Positions 7,949 to 17,245 are shown, counted from the stretch's first letter. The stretch is 64,000 nucleotides of DNA from Bacteriovorax sp. PP10 (GCF_035013165.1 NZ_JAYGJQ010000001.1:620001-684000); one strand, 5' to 3'. The notes: a model not told the origin generated them from the letters alone. A program made the numbers and translations.

Positions 7949-8578
7949 ATGATAGAAAACGAAAAATCAGAATCACGAATTCTACTGCTTTTAAAAACAG
8001 AGGGTGCTCAATCAATTGAAGACATCTCAAAAATTCTTTTAATTAGTAAAGAAGCCGTCCGCCTTCAAATGTTAAAGTTGGGAGCGAAGGGCGAGATTCA
8101 ATCAGAGCTTGTAAAAAATAAAGTAGGGCGACCTACAAAGAGATGGGTGTTAACTGATAAGGCCTATCGCTTTTTTCACGATGCCCATGCTGAACTGACT
8201 GTTCAAATGATCTCAACGATTAAAGAAGAGTTAGGAGAAGATGTTATGGAGAAATTAATTTTCTCCAGAGAGAAATCGACTAAACAAAGATATGAAGTTG
8301 AACTAAAAAAAGCCAAATCACTTAAAGATAAAATTAAAAGACTGGCGGAACTCAGAAGCATTGATGGTTATATGGCCTCTTTCGAAAAAGTTCCAGGTGG
8401 ATATCTGCTTTCAGAAAATCATTGTCCCATTTGTTTTGCTGCCTCTGCATGTCAGGGGTTTTGTCGTTCTGAACTTGAATTGTTTAAAGATCTTTTGGGT
8501 GAAGGATTCACTATCGAGCGACAATCACATATTCTGGCGGGAGCGAAGTCTTGTGTTTACAAGATTACAGAAGCGTAG
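7949..8578 (+). CDS. Winged-helix regulator with C-terminal cysteine cluster (SufR/COG2345-like)
   Basis: From the ATG at 7949 the protein has 209 residues. Residues 5-65 form a winged helix (SIEDISKILLISKEAVRLQ as the recognition region, then VGRPTKRW). The C-terminal part has five cysteines (about 159, 162, 168, 172, 202; CPIC, CQGFC, then SCVY), like the Fe-S-sensing region of SufR-type regulators. Metal, cluster or redox sensing is therefore plausible but unproven. A TTG at 7934 is in frame but lies inside the operator and -10 region, so the ATG is preferred. There may be no leader. The divergent MFS exporter is the likely target. Confidence 0.8.
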   Translation: MIENEKSESRILLLLKTEGAQSIEDISKILLISKEAVRLQMLKLGAKGEIQSELVKNKVGRPTKRWVLTDKAYRFFHDAHAELTVQMISTIKEELGEDVMEKLIFSREKSTKQRYEVELKKAKSLKDKIKRLAELRSIDGYMASFEKVPGGYLLSENHCPICFAASACQGFCRSELELFKDLLGEGFTIERQSHILAGAKSCVYKITEA

Positions 8579-8586
8579 ATAAGAAG

Positions 8587-8614
8587 GCCCCAGAGTTCAT
8601 CTGAGGCCTGATAG
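8587..8614. terminator. Weak hairpin between regulator and lysozyme genes
   Basis: AGGCC and CAGA pair with TCTG and GGCCT around a short loop, with one bulged base on each side. T-tracts are poor on both strands. It separates two convergent genes, so a terminator role is likely but not strong. Confidence 0.4.
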
Positions 8615-8624
8615 CATTTAATTA

Positions 8625-9506
8625 TTAGTGATTGTTCCACTGAGCTGCAAGTTCTGTTGCAGTACCGTAGAAAACGTTTACATCCATATCTGCTTTTGTT
8701 CCTGGGACATTATATAAGCATGATCCAGTCGTTGAGCAATTGATCTCACTTGAGAATTGCCATAAGAAATAATTTGACCAGATTCCAGTAGGGAAATCCG
8801 TCACGCTTGATTTAAATCTCGCGTACCAAAGTTTTGATTGTTGGAATAGAGGATTGCCTTTAACTTTTGAATTAAGGGTCTGAGTTACAGAGTGGTTAGC
8901 ATAGACCACCGGGATGCGGCCGGTTTTTTCATAAACGTAGTCCATGAAAACGACTGCTTCATTAATACTCATAAAACTTCCAGAGCTCGTATCTTCTAAA
9001 TCAAGAATCATTAATGTGTTTGGTTCATCTTTAATTAACGAAAGAAAAAGATCGGCCTGAGCAATTGTATTACCTGGTCTTCCTAAGTGATAAGCTCCCC
9101 ATAGGTAACCGCGCTCAAGTGCAATCTTTTTACGGGCGATATACTGACTATCTACTTTTGTTCCAATACTTGATCTATGGATAACTGCAGCGACCTTTGT
9201 ATCAGTTGCCATTTTATTCCAGTCAATAGAGTTACCTTCGTAGGCATCGATAACAATCGAAGTATTACTCTTATTCCACGGACTCAAGAATGAGGATGTG
9301 TTCCCTGTTGTTGGAGGTTTAACAACGGGTGGAGTAACCACTGGAGGTGTAACAACCGGAGGAGTTACGACTGGAGGAGTGACAACTGGAGGAGTTGTCG
9401 GTGTAGTCGGCCTTTTTGATCCGAGTGCATACAGATCAGAAGAGCTAAAAAAATTTACTAGAATAAATAAAATTAGAAAATAATTACGTGAGCGTACATG
9501 CTTCAT
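8625..9506 (-). CDS. Secreted GH25-family lysozyme (muramidase)
   Basis: From the ATG at 9506 (preceded by AAGGA) the protein has 293 residues: a signal peptide (NYFLILFILVNFF region), a Pro/Val/Thr linker with five PPVV(T/K) repeats, then a GH25 domain. Catalytic-site signatures are VIDAYEGNSIDW, LMILDLEDT (Asp/Glu pair) and a C-terminal DMDVNVFYG. GH25 enzymes cut the MurNAc-GlcNAc bond. In Bdellovibrio the GH25 lysozyme DslA acts on deacetylated prey wall during exit; a similar predatory role here is an inference. A start 21 codons upstream is possible but would bury the signal peptide. Confidence 0.85.
   Translation of the reverse strand: MKHVRSRNYFLILFILVNFFSSSDLYALGSKRPTTPTTPPVVTPPVVTPPVVTPPVVTPPVVKPPTTGNTSSFLSPWNKSNTSIVIDAYEGNSIDWNKMATDTKVAAVIHRSSIGTKVDSQYIARKKIALERGYLWGAYHLGRPGNTIAQADLFLSLIKDEPNTLMILDLEDTSSGSFMSINEAVVFMDYVYEKTGRIPVVYANHSVTQTLNSKVKGNPLFQQSKLWYARFKSSVTDFPTGIWSNYFLWQFSSEINCSTTGSCLYNVPGTKADMDVNVFYGTATELAAQWNNH
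9318..9410 (-). repeat. 15-base tandem repeat encoding the PPVVT linker
   Basis: About five in-frame copies of a 15-base unit (GGAGTTACGACTGGA-like on the plus strand) encode the Pro-Val-Val-Thr linker of the GH25 protein. Slippage would change linker length without breaking the frame. Confidence 0.75.
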
Positions 9507-10037
9507 CCTGAAGTTCCTTTGTAGAAGTTTTAGAAATTCATCTTTCGATTCGTATGCAATCGAATGCAAGGAAGACGTGCCAACTTGTAATATCTAAACG
9601 GCACTTTCAGGATGAAACATTAAATAATTTTATAAAAAAGCGGAGTCGAAACGACTTTATAAATTGAACCGTGTATTGGTATCGGGGATAAAATTTCACT
9701 GTGTAAAAGAGTACGAGACAGATTTTTTTATTGGTGAAAGAAAGTGAAAATGAATGTTGCAAATAAAATCAAATGGATTTTTAAACTAATATTACAATTA
9801 GATACAATCCAAAAAATTGAATTATGACTTTTTTAAAGAGGTCAGTTTTCAAGGGTGAAATGGGTTGAGATATTGTTGTAGGGCCTATCAAATACAAAAA
9901 GGGTCAGATATAATTTGACTACTTTTTAGACAGTTCACAATACCAAATATTTCAAATAAAGGAATTATTGAAGACGTTTATAGAACTGTAAGCAGCTTGG
10001 GGATTAAATAAGGCCGGATTGAATTAATTTTTTTTAA
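9507..10037. other. Intergenic region, AT-rich
   Basis: About 530 bases have no supported gene. It holds the GH25 promoter region with a TTCGATT/AATCGAA inverted repeat (9544-9564) and a small AGTCG/CGACT hairpin near 9644-9656. No small frame with a ribosome-binding site was found. It marks the start of a more AT-rich, accessory-looking stretch. Confidence 0.5.
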
Positions 10038-10071
10038 AAGAAACAACCCAGGTAGTGCAGGGTTGTTTCTT
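10038..10071 (-). terminator. Intrinsic terminator
   Basis: A 12-base stem (AAGAAACAACCC at 10038-10049 with 10060-10071) has a ten-base loop. On the minus strand it runs into a T-rich tail, so it ends the secreted-protein gene whose stop is at 10080. Confidence 0.88.
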
Positions 10072-10079
10072 GTAAATTT

Positions 10080-10538
10080 TTACTTAATTGAACATGTAAA
10101 AGTTTGTTCGATTTCTAAACCATCAGCATCACGGCCTAGGCTTGTACCTTTACAGTCAACAGATTTCACTTTTATTGAGTTACTATCATTTTCAGTAACT
10201 AGTTTTCCAGTTAAATCGATTAGTGTTCTACGAAGAGAACCGATGTGTCCGTTGTCATCGTTTTTTACTGTAACAGATTTCCCTTCAGGGGAAACAAAAG
10301 TACAAGAAGTGCGGTAACCTTCTCTATCAGTTTCTTCTACGAAGGCCTTTACACATTTTGTGTTCGGGATAGATGCATAACAAGTTCCCATAGCACAATC
10401 TAAACCACCGATATCTCCAAGTTCTTCTGAAAGACCAGCGATTTGGTTATAAAGAGCTTCTGCGCGAGTCCCTTTAATTTCTAAAGCAAATGCTGATTGA
10501 GTGATAATAAGTAATGCTGTCACGATAAGTAATTTCAT
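10080..10538 (-). CDS. Secreted Cys-containing protein of unknown function
   Basis: This 152-residue protein has a signal peptide (about 1-18, ending SAFA) and a mature part with six cysteines (CAMGTC, KC, SC, DC, TC), consistent with disulfides in the periplasm or outside the cell. No family was recognised. It lies just downstream of another secreted unknown in the same direction, 31 bases apart. Confidence 0.75.
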   Translation of the reverse strand: MKLLIVTALLIITQSAFALEIKGTRAEALYNQIAGLSEELGDIGGLDCAMGTCYASIPNTKCVKAFVEETDREGYRTSCTFVSPEGKSVTVKNDDNGHIGSLRRTLIDLTGKLVTENDSNSIKVKSVDCKGTSLGRDADGLEIEQTFTCSIK

Positions 10539-10569
10539 AAGTTCTCCAATTAAGTATTGTTAAATATTT

Positions 10570-11070
10570 TTAGTAACTGTGGTCATTAGAAATAATCATT
10601 TTTACTTTGCCAGCGCCTCTTTTCGAGTCAAGTGTCCCAGAAACTGAGTTGTCAGCATTTTTGATTTTTCTTGAGCCAAAAGATTCTTTGTCACCTGTTA
10701 AAACCAGGTCATCGTTTTGAAGTTGTTTTAAATCAATATTAAGAGTGAATGTGGCATCAAATTGGCTAAATGGACCTAGATCAAAAACTTCTCTGGCCTT
10801 TTTTCCTTCAAATAAAAACAGAACTTGAAATCTTGTATTTGATTCCCAAGTATCAAGACCACAGTTTCTTCCTGCGATCATGTAATCATATCCTTCATTT
10901 GAATATTGATTAAGTTGCTCTTGATTTAAGTATTTGTTTGTAAAAGCTTCATCAAGATCCATTTTTACGTAAGCTTCATTCGTATCACCACACTGAACTT
11001 TAGTATTTCCTGCGAATGCATTAGAAGCAAAAAGAGCAGCAAATATACAAAGAGATAAAATCTTTTTCAT
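10570..11070 (-). CDS. Secreted protein of unknown function
   Basis: This 166-residue protein has a classic signal peptide (MKKILSLCIFAALFASNAFA) and a beta-rich mature chain with cysteines at the start (VQCGD) and middle (RNCGLD). AGGAG lies before the ATG. It is probably cotranscribed with the downstream secreted gene. No domain was recognised. Confidence 0.75.
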   Translation of the reverse strand: MKKILSLCIFAALFASNAFAGNTKVQCGDTNEAYVKMDLDEAFTNKYLNQEQLNQYSNEGYDYMIAGRNCGLDTWESNTRFQVLFLFEGKKAREVFDLGPFSQFDATFTLNIDLKQLQNDDLVLTGDKESFGSRKIKNADNSVSGTLDSKRGAGKVKMIISNDHSY

Positions 11071-11314
11071 AAATTCTCCTATAAACGATTAATAGTTAGA
11101 CTGTCGCGAATATAGGTGAATAGCTTAGTGAGCGTAATAAAGATTGAAAGATTTACAGGAAAGGAAGGTTCATTTGTGTTGTAGAAAAAAGATTAAGAAA
11201 CATTAATTAGTATTCCCCCCAGAGAGCATTTTTATTTTTTTCGGAGAGATTAGATCTATATGGAGAAAGGAGACGTGATTATAACCGTTTGTATAATTTA
11301 AAATAAGAAAGACT

Positions 11315-12013
11315 TTATTCAGACTGTTCGAGAACCAATTTCGTAATCTGCTCATGAAGATGGTCATACTTTTTCTTGGTCATGTTCTTTTTCAAAGCAG
11401 GCCCAAGCTTTTTTGCTAACTCTATATTCTTAATGGATAGAATATGATGAACAGATATCTCAAATAGCAGTACTTTTCCCAAATTATTTTGTCCGGTTGC
11501 AAAGTTAGAGGTGACCGGACTCACAAAATCAACTCTATCTTTATTTAAAAGAGAGAGAAGCTGTTTTTCATTATTAACGAGGATTGGGGATTTAGCGTCG
11601 ATGAAAAATTTCTCTGTGGCAAAAGAACCACGTATGTAACTGATTCTTCCTCTTTTAATTTCCTCAATAGTAGGAGCTTTTTTAAATTTTCCTTTCAAAT
11701 AGTAGGCATAACCCTTTAAGGTAAAATAGGGAGGATTTACGATTACAAGATTATATTTTTGCGCAACATCTTTTGACCTTGCAAGTTCACCATCAAGTCT
11801 GCCATTAATTAATTCCGTCATACTGCGAGCGAGAGGCAAGTCGCTAAAAATCACTTCATACCCGATGTCATTATAAGATTCTTTTAATAAGTCTTTCATG
11901 AAGCCAAGGCCACTTGACCATTTGTCAGGAACACTAATGATGACTTTATTTTCTGCTGAGAAAATACTTAAAGAAAATATAGCAAAAATAAAAATACTGA
12001 TAATTTTCTTCAT
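11315..12013 (-). CDS. Orphan periplasmic solute-binding protein (SBP_bac_3-like)
   Basis: From the ATG at 12013 the protein has 232 residues, with a signal peptide (MKKIISIFIFAIFSLSIFSA). Then comes the two-lobed pattern of family-3 binding proteins: SVPDKWSSGLGFMKDLL at the N-lobe, DLPLARSMTELINGRLDGE, and RVDFVSPV in the second lobe. No ABC permease or ATPase is adjacent, so it may act as a sensor or accessory binder. A start nine codons earlier would precede the signal peptide and is less likely. A second orphan of this fold lies at 16434. Confidence 0.75.
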   Translation of the reverse strand: MKKIISIFIFAIFSLSIFSAENKVIISVPDKWSSGLGFMKDLLKESYNDIGYEVIFSDLPLARSMTELINGRLDGELARSKDVAQKYNLVIVNPPYFTLKGYAYYLKGKFKKAPTIEEIKRGRISYIRGSFATEKFFIDAKSPILVNNEKQLLSLLNKDRVDFVSPVTSNFATGQNNLGKVLLFEISVHHILSIKNIELAKKLGPALKKNMTKKKYDHLHEQITKLVLEQSE

Positions 12014-12342
12014 TATTAATCCTGATGAGACGCATTCCATATTATCTTACATAATAGATAATTTGATTAGCACTGCACTAGGCGTTGGATAAAGAGTTGA
12101 TATGGTAACCTTCTTTAAAAATCCAATTGAAAGACAAATTGTCCCATAATAATTGATAAAAATTAATTAAATCTCATCAATAGATTGGCACCTCACTTGC
12201 TTTAGCTCTAAATATTATTATCTTCAATCAATGATTGAAATGAGTAATGAAAGATCTACTACGATCATAGTACCGTTTTCCATTGATCCGCTTAAGGATT
12301 TTTTTCAAAAATAGTTTATTAAAATTAAATGGACCAATCAGA

Positions 12343-13287
12343 ATGAGTAGTAAAAAAACAATATTAAGTCTCACTCCTAATCCTTCACTTGATCTGGGAG
12401 GTACTGTAACCAATTCAAAGCTCAATGAAAAAAATTATGTATTTAACGAAACAAGATTTGCGGGAGGCAATGCCATTAATGCTTCCAGGATACTTTCTAG
12501 ATTAAAAATTCCTGTCATCGCTTCGGGGTTTCTGGGAGGTCCTACTGGAGTAGAAATCTTAAATCTTTTAAGTGCAGAAAAATTAAAAAATAATTTTATT
12601 AAAATTAATAATAACTCACGAACATGCGTAACTATTTCCAATGATCTTGATCACAATCAAGTCCGTTTTAACTTCCCTGGGCCATTGATTAAATCTAATG
12701 AAAAAAATAAAATGCTGGATTTATTAAATGATTATCAAAATATATCTTTAATTCTTATTGGAGGTTCTCTTCCGCCAGGAGTTAAAAGCAGGGATATACT
12801 TAAGTTTATGAATTTAGCTAAAAAGAAAAATATAAAGTGTATTGTCGATTGCCCTGGACCCATTTTAGAAAAGATTATTAAAGGCAGGCCATTAATGATT
12901 AAACCAAATCTTACAGAGTTTCAGCAGTTAATGAAAACTAAGGTTAAAAGTATTAGTAGCGTTGAGAGATTGGCAAAAGAATTATTACAGTACGTCCAAT
13001 ATGTTTGCGTCTCTTCAGTAGAAGGAGGGACACTTCTTGTAACAAAAGATCATTCATATTTTGGAAAAATACCTCATGTTAAAATTAATTCGACTGTTGG
13101 GGCCGGTGACTCAATGGTAGGCGCAATAGCCAGAGAGTTTTTTAAAAATAACTCTGATCCTGGTGATCTATTAAGATGGGGGCTGGCCGCTTCTGCCGCA
13201 ACACTTTTACAAAAAGGTACACAGCTGGGAAGTGCTCGAGATATTGAAAGGCTTTATAAAAAATGTGTTGTTCATCAATTAGATTAG
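12343..13287 (+). CDS. PfkB-family sugar (phosphate) kinase, 1-phosphofructokinase/tagatose-6-phosphate kinase type
   Basis: From the ATG at 12343 the protein has 314 residues. TPNPSLDLGGTV at the N-terminus, FAGGNAINASRIL, and the C-terminal catalytic STVGAGDSMVGA (Asp base) identify the LacC/FruK branch of the PfkB family. These enzymes phosphorylate fructose-1-phosphate, fructose-6-phosphate or tagatose-6-phosphate with ATP. The exact substrate is unclear, and there is no PTS gene nearby. In-frame TTG codons upstream lack a ribosome-binding site. It is convergent with the ABC operon. Confidence 0.82.
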   Translation: MSSKKTILSLTPNPSLDLGGTVTNSKLNEKNYVFNETRFAGGNAINASRILSRLKIPVIASGFLGGPTGVEILNLLSAEKLKNNFIKINNNSRTCVTISNDLDHNQVRFNFPGPLIKSNEKNKMLDLLNDYQNISLILIGGSLPPGVKSRDILKFMNLAKKKNIKCIVDCPGPILEKIIKGRPLMIKPNLTEFQQLMKTKVKSISSVERLAKELLQYVQYVCVSSVEGGTLLVTKDHSYFGKIPHVKINSTVGAGDSMVGAIAREFFKNNSDPGDLLRWGLAASAATLLQKGTQLGSARDIERLYKKCVVHQLD

Positions 13288-13305
13288 ATTTTTGCTTTAA
13301 TTAAA

Positions 13306-13962
13306 TTAAGTCCCGATTATGCCGTCTACAATTTTGATTTTTTTAGATGCTCTTTCACCAAACTCTTTGTCGTGGGTGACGTATATAATGGTAGTTCCAT
13401 ATTGTTGATTAAATTTTTCGAATAAATCTAAAATCATTTTTGCATTGATACTATCTAGATTTCCTGTAGGCTCATCGGCGAATAAGTATTTAGGTTGCAT
13501 GATTAATGCTCTGGCGATGGCCACTCTTTGCTGTTCTCCACCTGATAAGTTTGCTGGCAATCGATCTGCTTTTTCAGCTATACCGACTTGAGACAATAAC
13601 TCTCTTGCGAAGAGTTCTTTTTGTAGTAATTGATTCGATTTCCTTGCAGGTAGAAGTATGTTTTCAATTGCTGAGAGTTCATTAAGTAAATAATGAAATT
13701 GAAAAACAAAACCAATTTCTTTATTTCTCAGTTCATGTATTTTTTTTATATCCATGGTTTTTACATCTATGCCATCATACAAAACGCTACCGTCAAAAGA
13801 GCGATCCAAGGTAGAAAGCAAATATAAAAGTGTAGACTTGCCTGAACCTGATCTTCCCATCATGGAAATGAAATCACCGTCATTAATTGTTAATTCAATT
13901 CCTTTAATGACTGGATCGCTTGTTGGTTCAAACCTTTTAAAAATTGACTTAGCTTGGATCAT
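13306..13962 (-). CDS. ABC transporter ATP-binding protein (MacB/LolD type)
   Basis: This 218-residue ATPase has Walker A GRSGSGKST, Q-loop FVFQFHYLLNELSAIENI, signature LSGGEQQRVAIARAL, Walker B YLFADEPTGNLDS and an H-loop (YVTHD). These are the features of the LolD/MacB/FtsE-type nucleotide-binding subunits. It starts one base into the stop of the permease gene, so translation is coupled. With the next two genes it forms a tripartite-type export system. Confidence 0.92.
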   Translation of the reverse strand: MIQAKSIFKRFEPTSDPVIKGIELTINDGDFISMMGRSGSGKSTLLYLLSTLDRSFDGSVLYDGIDVKTMDIKKIHELRNKEIGFVFQFHYLLNELSAIENILLPARKSNQLLQKELFARELLSQVGIAEKADRLPANLSGGEQQRVAIARALIMQPKYLFADEPTGNLDSINAKMILDLFEKFNQQYGTTIIYVTHDKEFGERASKKIKIVDGIIGT

Positions 13963-15209
13963 TATTGGCCTCCTGAACGTATGATATCCATAGGCTCAAG
14001 TTTTCCAGCTGCACGGGCGGGTAATATAGACGAAAATACAGTTGCTCCAAGAGCAATTCCAAATGCCTTTACATAAATTAAGTAGTCATAAGAGATAATC
14101 ATTCTACCGGAACTTGATCCTATTCTTCCTGGGTCAATTTCAATTTTGCTCATTAGCCAGCTAATAATACCACCAAGAATCAATCCAGTTATTCCGCCGA
14201 TGATACCAAGGATTAACCCTTGGTTAAAAAATAATTGAATGATATCTGAAGGCGTAAACCCCATAGATCTTAAGATGGCCACGTCTCTCTTTTTTTGTGT
14301 TACAAGAATTGATAAAATATTATAAATACCAAAACTAGCTACAACAATAATTGAAATCGTCATGGAATTTCTGACAATGTTTTGAGTTTTAAAAACAGAT
14401 AAAATACTTGCGGATGACTCTTGCCATGCAAGAACTTTTTCATTGGAAGTATTTTTCCAAATCATTGCCTTTTCTTGGGCCATGTTTGGATCCAGAATTT
14501 TCACTGCGATATCTGTTATTTCACTTGGAGTTCCACGTAGTTTTTGAGTATCACTCAAAGATGAAAAGGCAGTTCCCTCATCTATAATGCGTGAGCCTGT
14601 CTCAAAGATGCCTACAACTTTAAATGGCTGAGGGGCTCCTTTACCTGAAGATATTAAAACTGTTTCAGATAATCTTGCTCCAAGTTTTTCTAGTAGTAGT
14701 TTTCCAATAATAAGATGATTACCTGAATTTCCAATATCCTTAAAGTCTCCAGCTATCATATATTGTTTAATGTTGCTCATCTTCTCTTGTTTTACGGGAT
14801 CTGCACCTATTAAACGTCCTGATTGAGTCACACGAACTCGGTTAAAAATGACGTTTAAATTCACTTGAGGAACAAAGGATAAAACATCCGGATCTGCATC
14901 TAGTTTATTGAACCACCCGATAGGATATTCAATTTTGACAGCATCTTTTCTTCCTGAAGGAGGAATACTCCAAAAGACATGAGATGATTCACTGAAACTG
15001 TTGAGGGCTTTAGCTGTTAATAATTCTTCTCTGGCAGAGATTCGAATATGAGCGTCGTTATTAACTAGTTGATCCATTAATTTCGTTTGAAAACCTAACA
15101 TCATTCCTGAAATAGCAACGTAGGCCGCTGTTCCAATGACAATTCCTAAAAGTATTAACAAACTTTGTTTTTTTCTACTGAATAAGTGCTTAAGGCTTAA
15201 AAACATCAT
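13962..15209 (-). CDS. FtsX-like ABC transporter permease (MacB/LolC type)
   Basis: This 415-residue permease has one N-terminal helix (SLLILLGIVIGTAAYVAISG), a large periplasmic MacB-PCD-like domain (about 45-270), then three C-terminal helices of the FtsX domain (RDVAILRSMGFTPSDI coupling region). Together with the ATPase it would use ATP in the cytoplasm to drive export or extraction in the periplasm. It overlaps both neighbours by 1-4 bases. Confidence 0.9.
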   Translation of the reverse strand: MMFLSLKHLFSRKKQSLLILLGIVIGTAAYVAISGMMLGFQTKLMDQLVNNDAHIRISAREELLTAKALNSFSESSHVFWSIPPSGRKDAVKIEYPIGWFNKLDADPDVLSFVPQVNLNVIFNRVRVTQSGRLIGADPVKQEKMSNIKQYMIAGDFKDIGNSGNHLIIGKLLLEKLGARLSETVLISSGKGAPQPFKVVGIFETGSRIIDEGTAFSSLSDTQKLRGTPSEITDIAVKILDPNMAQEKAMIWKNTSNEKVLAWQESSASILSVFKTQNIVRNSMTISIIVVASFGIYNILSILVTQKKRDVAILRSMGFTPSDIIQLFFNQGLILGIIGGITGLILGGIISWLMSKIEIDPGRIGSSSGRMIISYDYLIYVKAFGIALGATVFSSILPARAAGKLEPMDIIRSGGQ

Positions 15210-15937
15210 GGCAAAATTATTTCATCATCTAGTTCAAGTTTGGGAGAAAGTATTTCGGCCTTTTCAAGATCGGCCAAACCAACTTGAACAGGAAATTTAA
15301 TTTTTTTACTATGACGTTTTATTATAATATTCCCGTTCACAATGGCAGGAGTTGGTACTAAAAGAGCATCCTTCTTGCGAGCTATTTCAATCGCCACATC
15401 AGCAGTCATTCCCGGTAGCACACCTTCAGGCCATTCAAGTAATTCAACTTTTGCAATAAATTGATCACCGGCCGTGAAGATGGAAGTAATTTTTCCTGGA
15501 AGTTTTTTATTACGAAAAAATTCAAAACTAACTTCTGCATTTAAGTTAGGACGAATTCTCATGATGGCCTGTTGTTCAAGTGAAACTGTAAGATAAAGTT
15601 TTTTTAAGTTAACGACAGATAATATTGTCGTTTGAGGAAAAATATTTTCTTTAACTGAAAAAGGTATATCAGTAACTCTACCATTGAAAGGCGAGTAGAT
15701 GACGGCACCCTGATCAGTTTTTAATAATTTTTGTCCTTTTTTAATATCCTGTCCCTCAATCACATAGAATTCAACGACTGAACTAGTAACTGCAACTTTG
15801 GCAGAAAAACTCTCTTCTGATTTTACAGTTCCGAGACCATAAACAGCTTCGACAATATCACCTCGAGTGGGAGTAATGAGTTGCTTATTACAAGAACAGA
15901 TGAAGAAGATTAAAAATAGTTGAAAAATTTTTTGCAT
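15206..15937 (-). CDS. Periplasmic adaptor (membrane-fusion) lipoprotein of the MacA/RND type
   Basis: From the ATG at 15937 the protein has 243 residues. It has a lipobox (FFICSC), a split biotinyl/lipoyl-like domain (GQDIKKGQKLL ... YSPFNGRVTD) and a beta-barrel region ending PGMTADVAIEIARKKDALLVP, typical of HlyD/MacA adaptors. The long coiled-coil hairpin of classic MacA is absent, so it is a short adaptor. It starts the operon. An outer-membrane TolC-like partner is not in the window. GTG at 15958 is an alternative start; neither has a good ribosome-binding site. Confidence 0.82.
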   Translation of the reverse strand: MQKIFQLFLIFFICSCNKQLITPTRGDIVEAVYGLGTVKSEESFSAKVAVTSSVVEFYVIEGQDIKKGQKLLKTDQGAVIYSPFNGRVTDIPFSVKENIFPQTTILSVVNLKKLYLTVSLEQQAIMRIRPNLNAEVSFEFFRNKKLPGKITSIFTAGDQFIAKVELLEWPEGVLPGMTADVAIEIARKKDALLVPTPAIVNGNIIIKRHSKKIKFPVQVGLADLEKAEILSPKLELDDEIILP

Positions 15938-15958
15938 ATTAAGATGAGTGTATAACAC

Positions 15959-16433
15959 TTACTATAAAATTTTTATGATATATGTTGCTCTTTAGAAAAG
16001 CTTAAGTGTTCAGCGAGTTAGTATTAAAGAGTGCTTTTATCACGCGTTCCATGGATGAAAACCCTTACTTACTTCAATACGGTATGAACTTGCAGCGACT
16101 CTGAGTCTCTATAATTCTCTCCAGTTTGTATCGAAATTCAGGTTGCGTTGGCAACGAGAGTTTACCCTACATATTTATCTTCTTGCGCCATGGCAAAAAA
16201 ATGTAGTAATGTTGCTGAAAATAATATTTGTAAACCCGAAATACAGTAAGATTCCGAGAACAATTTTTTTAAATAATTTGAGTCTTAATAATAACCTTAC
16301 CAAAGGTTTATTGATTTTATGAAAAGCAGTGAAAACAGTACGCACAGAAGGTCAGTTTTTAAACAAGAAAATTTTGGAAAACTTAATAAAATTGTAATTA
16401 GTTTTTGTTAATATAAAATAACTAAAAAAATAG
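15959..16433. other. Intergenic region, no supported gene
   Basis: About 475 bases hold the divergent promoters of the adaptor operon and of an orphan binding protein. A short frame from 16053 has 17 codons and is likely fortuitous or a remnant. A small GTTGC/GCAAC hairpin lies at about 16142-16155. I see nothing else. Confidence 0.45.
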
Positions 16434-17201
16434 ATGAGGATCGTAGTGTTTAAATCCCTTAAGATCAGTACGGTGGTCATATTATTATTTAGCATTAGTT
16501 TTTTCAGCAATGCTACTACTGTCGAAGAAAAAGACAATGTCCCTTATACCTACCGTGTATCCCTCTCCGATGCTCCTTCCTTAAATATTGTAACAAAAAT
16601 CTGGGCAAAAATTGGCTCACGTTCAGGATATCAATTTACAGTTTTTGTTTTACCGGCCGAGCGAAGCTTGATATCTGTCAACAAGGGAGAGATGGATATA
16701 GAGCATACACGACTTGAGACTCTTGATTTGAAGAATTATCCCAACTTGATAAGAACAAAAGAATATATGTATACCATCAAGACCTATGCCTATGTCCTGA
16801 AAAAATCACTTATTCATATCAATAACTGGAACGATCTTTTAGATAAGGACATATCGATTTGTTACCAGCTAGGCTATAAAGACATTGAGCAGAATCTACA
16901 AAAAAAGTCTCATCGATTAAAACTAAATCCAGTTAACGATGCGAAACAATGCTTAGGTATGCTTAAACTAAATAGAGTAGATCTCGTTTTGAGCACTGAT
17001 GTTTTACCTATAGAGTTGTTCCAAAAGAAATTGGAAATTGAAGCCCCAGAAGTTCGGATCGCAGGCACGCTTTCAGAATCCAAATTCTATCCCTATTTTA
17101 ATCAAAAACATAAAAACATTATTCCTAAAATCGACAAAATAATTCTGCAGTTAAGGAAAGAGAATTTTTTCCAAAATTTAATTAACGGGAAAAGCAAATA
17201 G
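16434..17201 (+). CDS. Orphan periplasmic solute-binding protein (SBP_bac_3-like)
   Basis: This 255-residue protein has a signal peptide (about 1-28) and the domain order of family-3 binding proteins: YRVSLSDAPSLNIVTKIW, a FVLPAERSLISVNKGEMDIE segment, and NRVDLVLSTDVLP in lobe 2. It has the same fold type as the product at 11315 but has diverged strongly. No transporter is adjacent. An alternative start at the next in-frame Met is not available before the signal peptide. Confidence 0.72.
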   Translation: MRIVVFKSLKISTVVILLFSISFFSNATTVEEKDNVPYTYRVSLSDAPSLNIVTKIWAKIGSRSGYQFTVFVLPAERSLISVNKGEMDIEHTRLETLDLKNYPNLIRTKEYMYTIKTYAYVLKKSLIHINNWNDLLDKDISICYQLGYKDIEQNLQKKSHRLKLNPVNDAKQCLGMLKLNRVDLVLSTDVLPIELFQKKLEIEAPEVRIAGTLSESKFYPYFNQKHKNIIPKIDKIILQLRKENFFQNLINGKSK

Positions 17202-17245
17202 GCGATATTTGAAATACGGGAATTTTTCATCCTGAAAATAAAAAA

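Noticed and set aside
9298-9483. Plus-strand frame with GGVTT repeats
   Set aside because: It is the antisense reading of the PPVVT linker of the GH25 lysozyme.
9565-9583. Sigma-54-like sequence (TTGGCACG ... TTGC) on the minus strand upstream of the GH25 gene
   Set aside because: GG and GC are 12 bases apart instead of the strict 10, so it should not function as a sigma-54 promoter.
16053-16106. 17-codon frame reading MDENPYLLQYGMNL
   Set aside because: Looks protein-like, but it is too short and has no ribosome-binding site or neighbour match in this window; it may be a remnant but cannot be supported.
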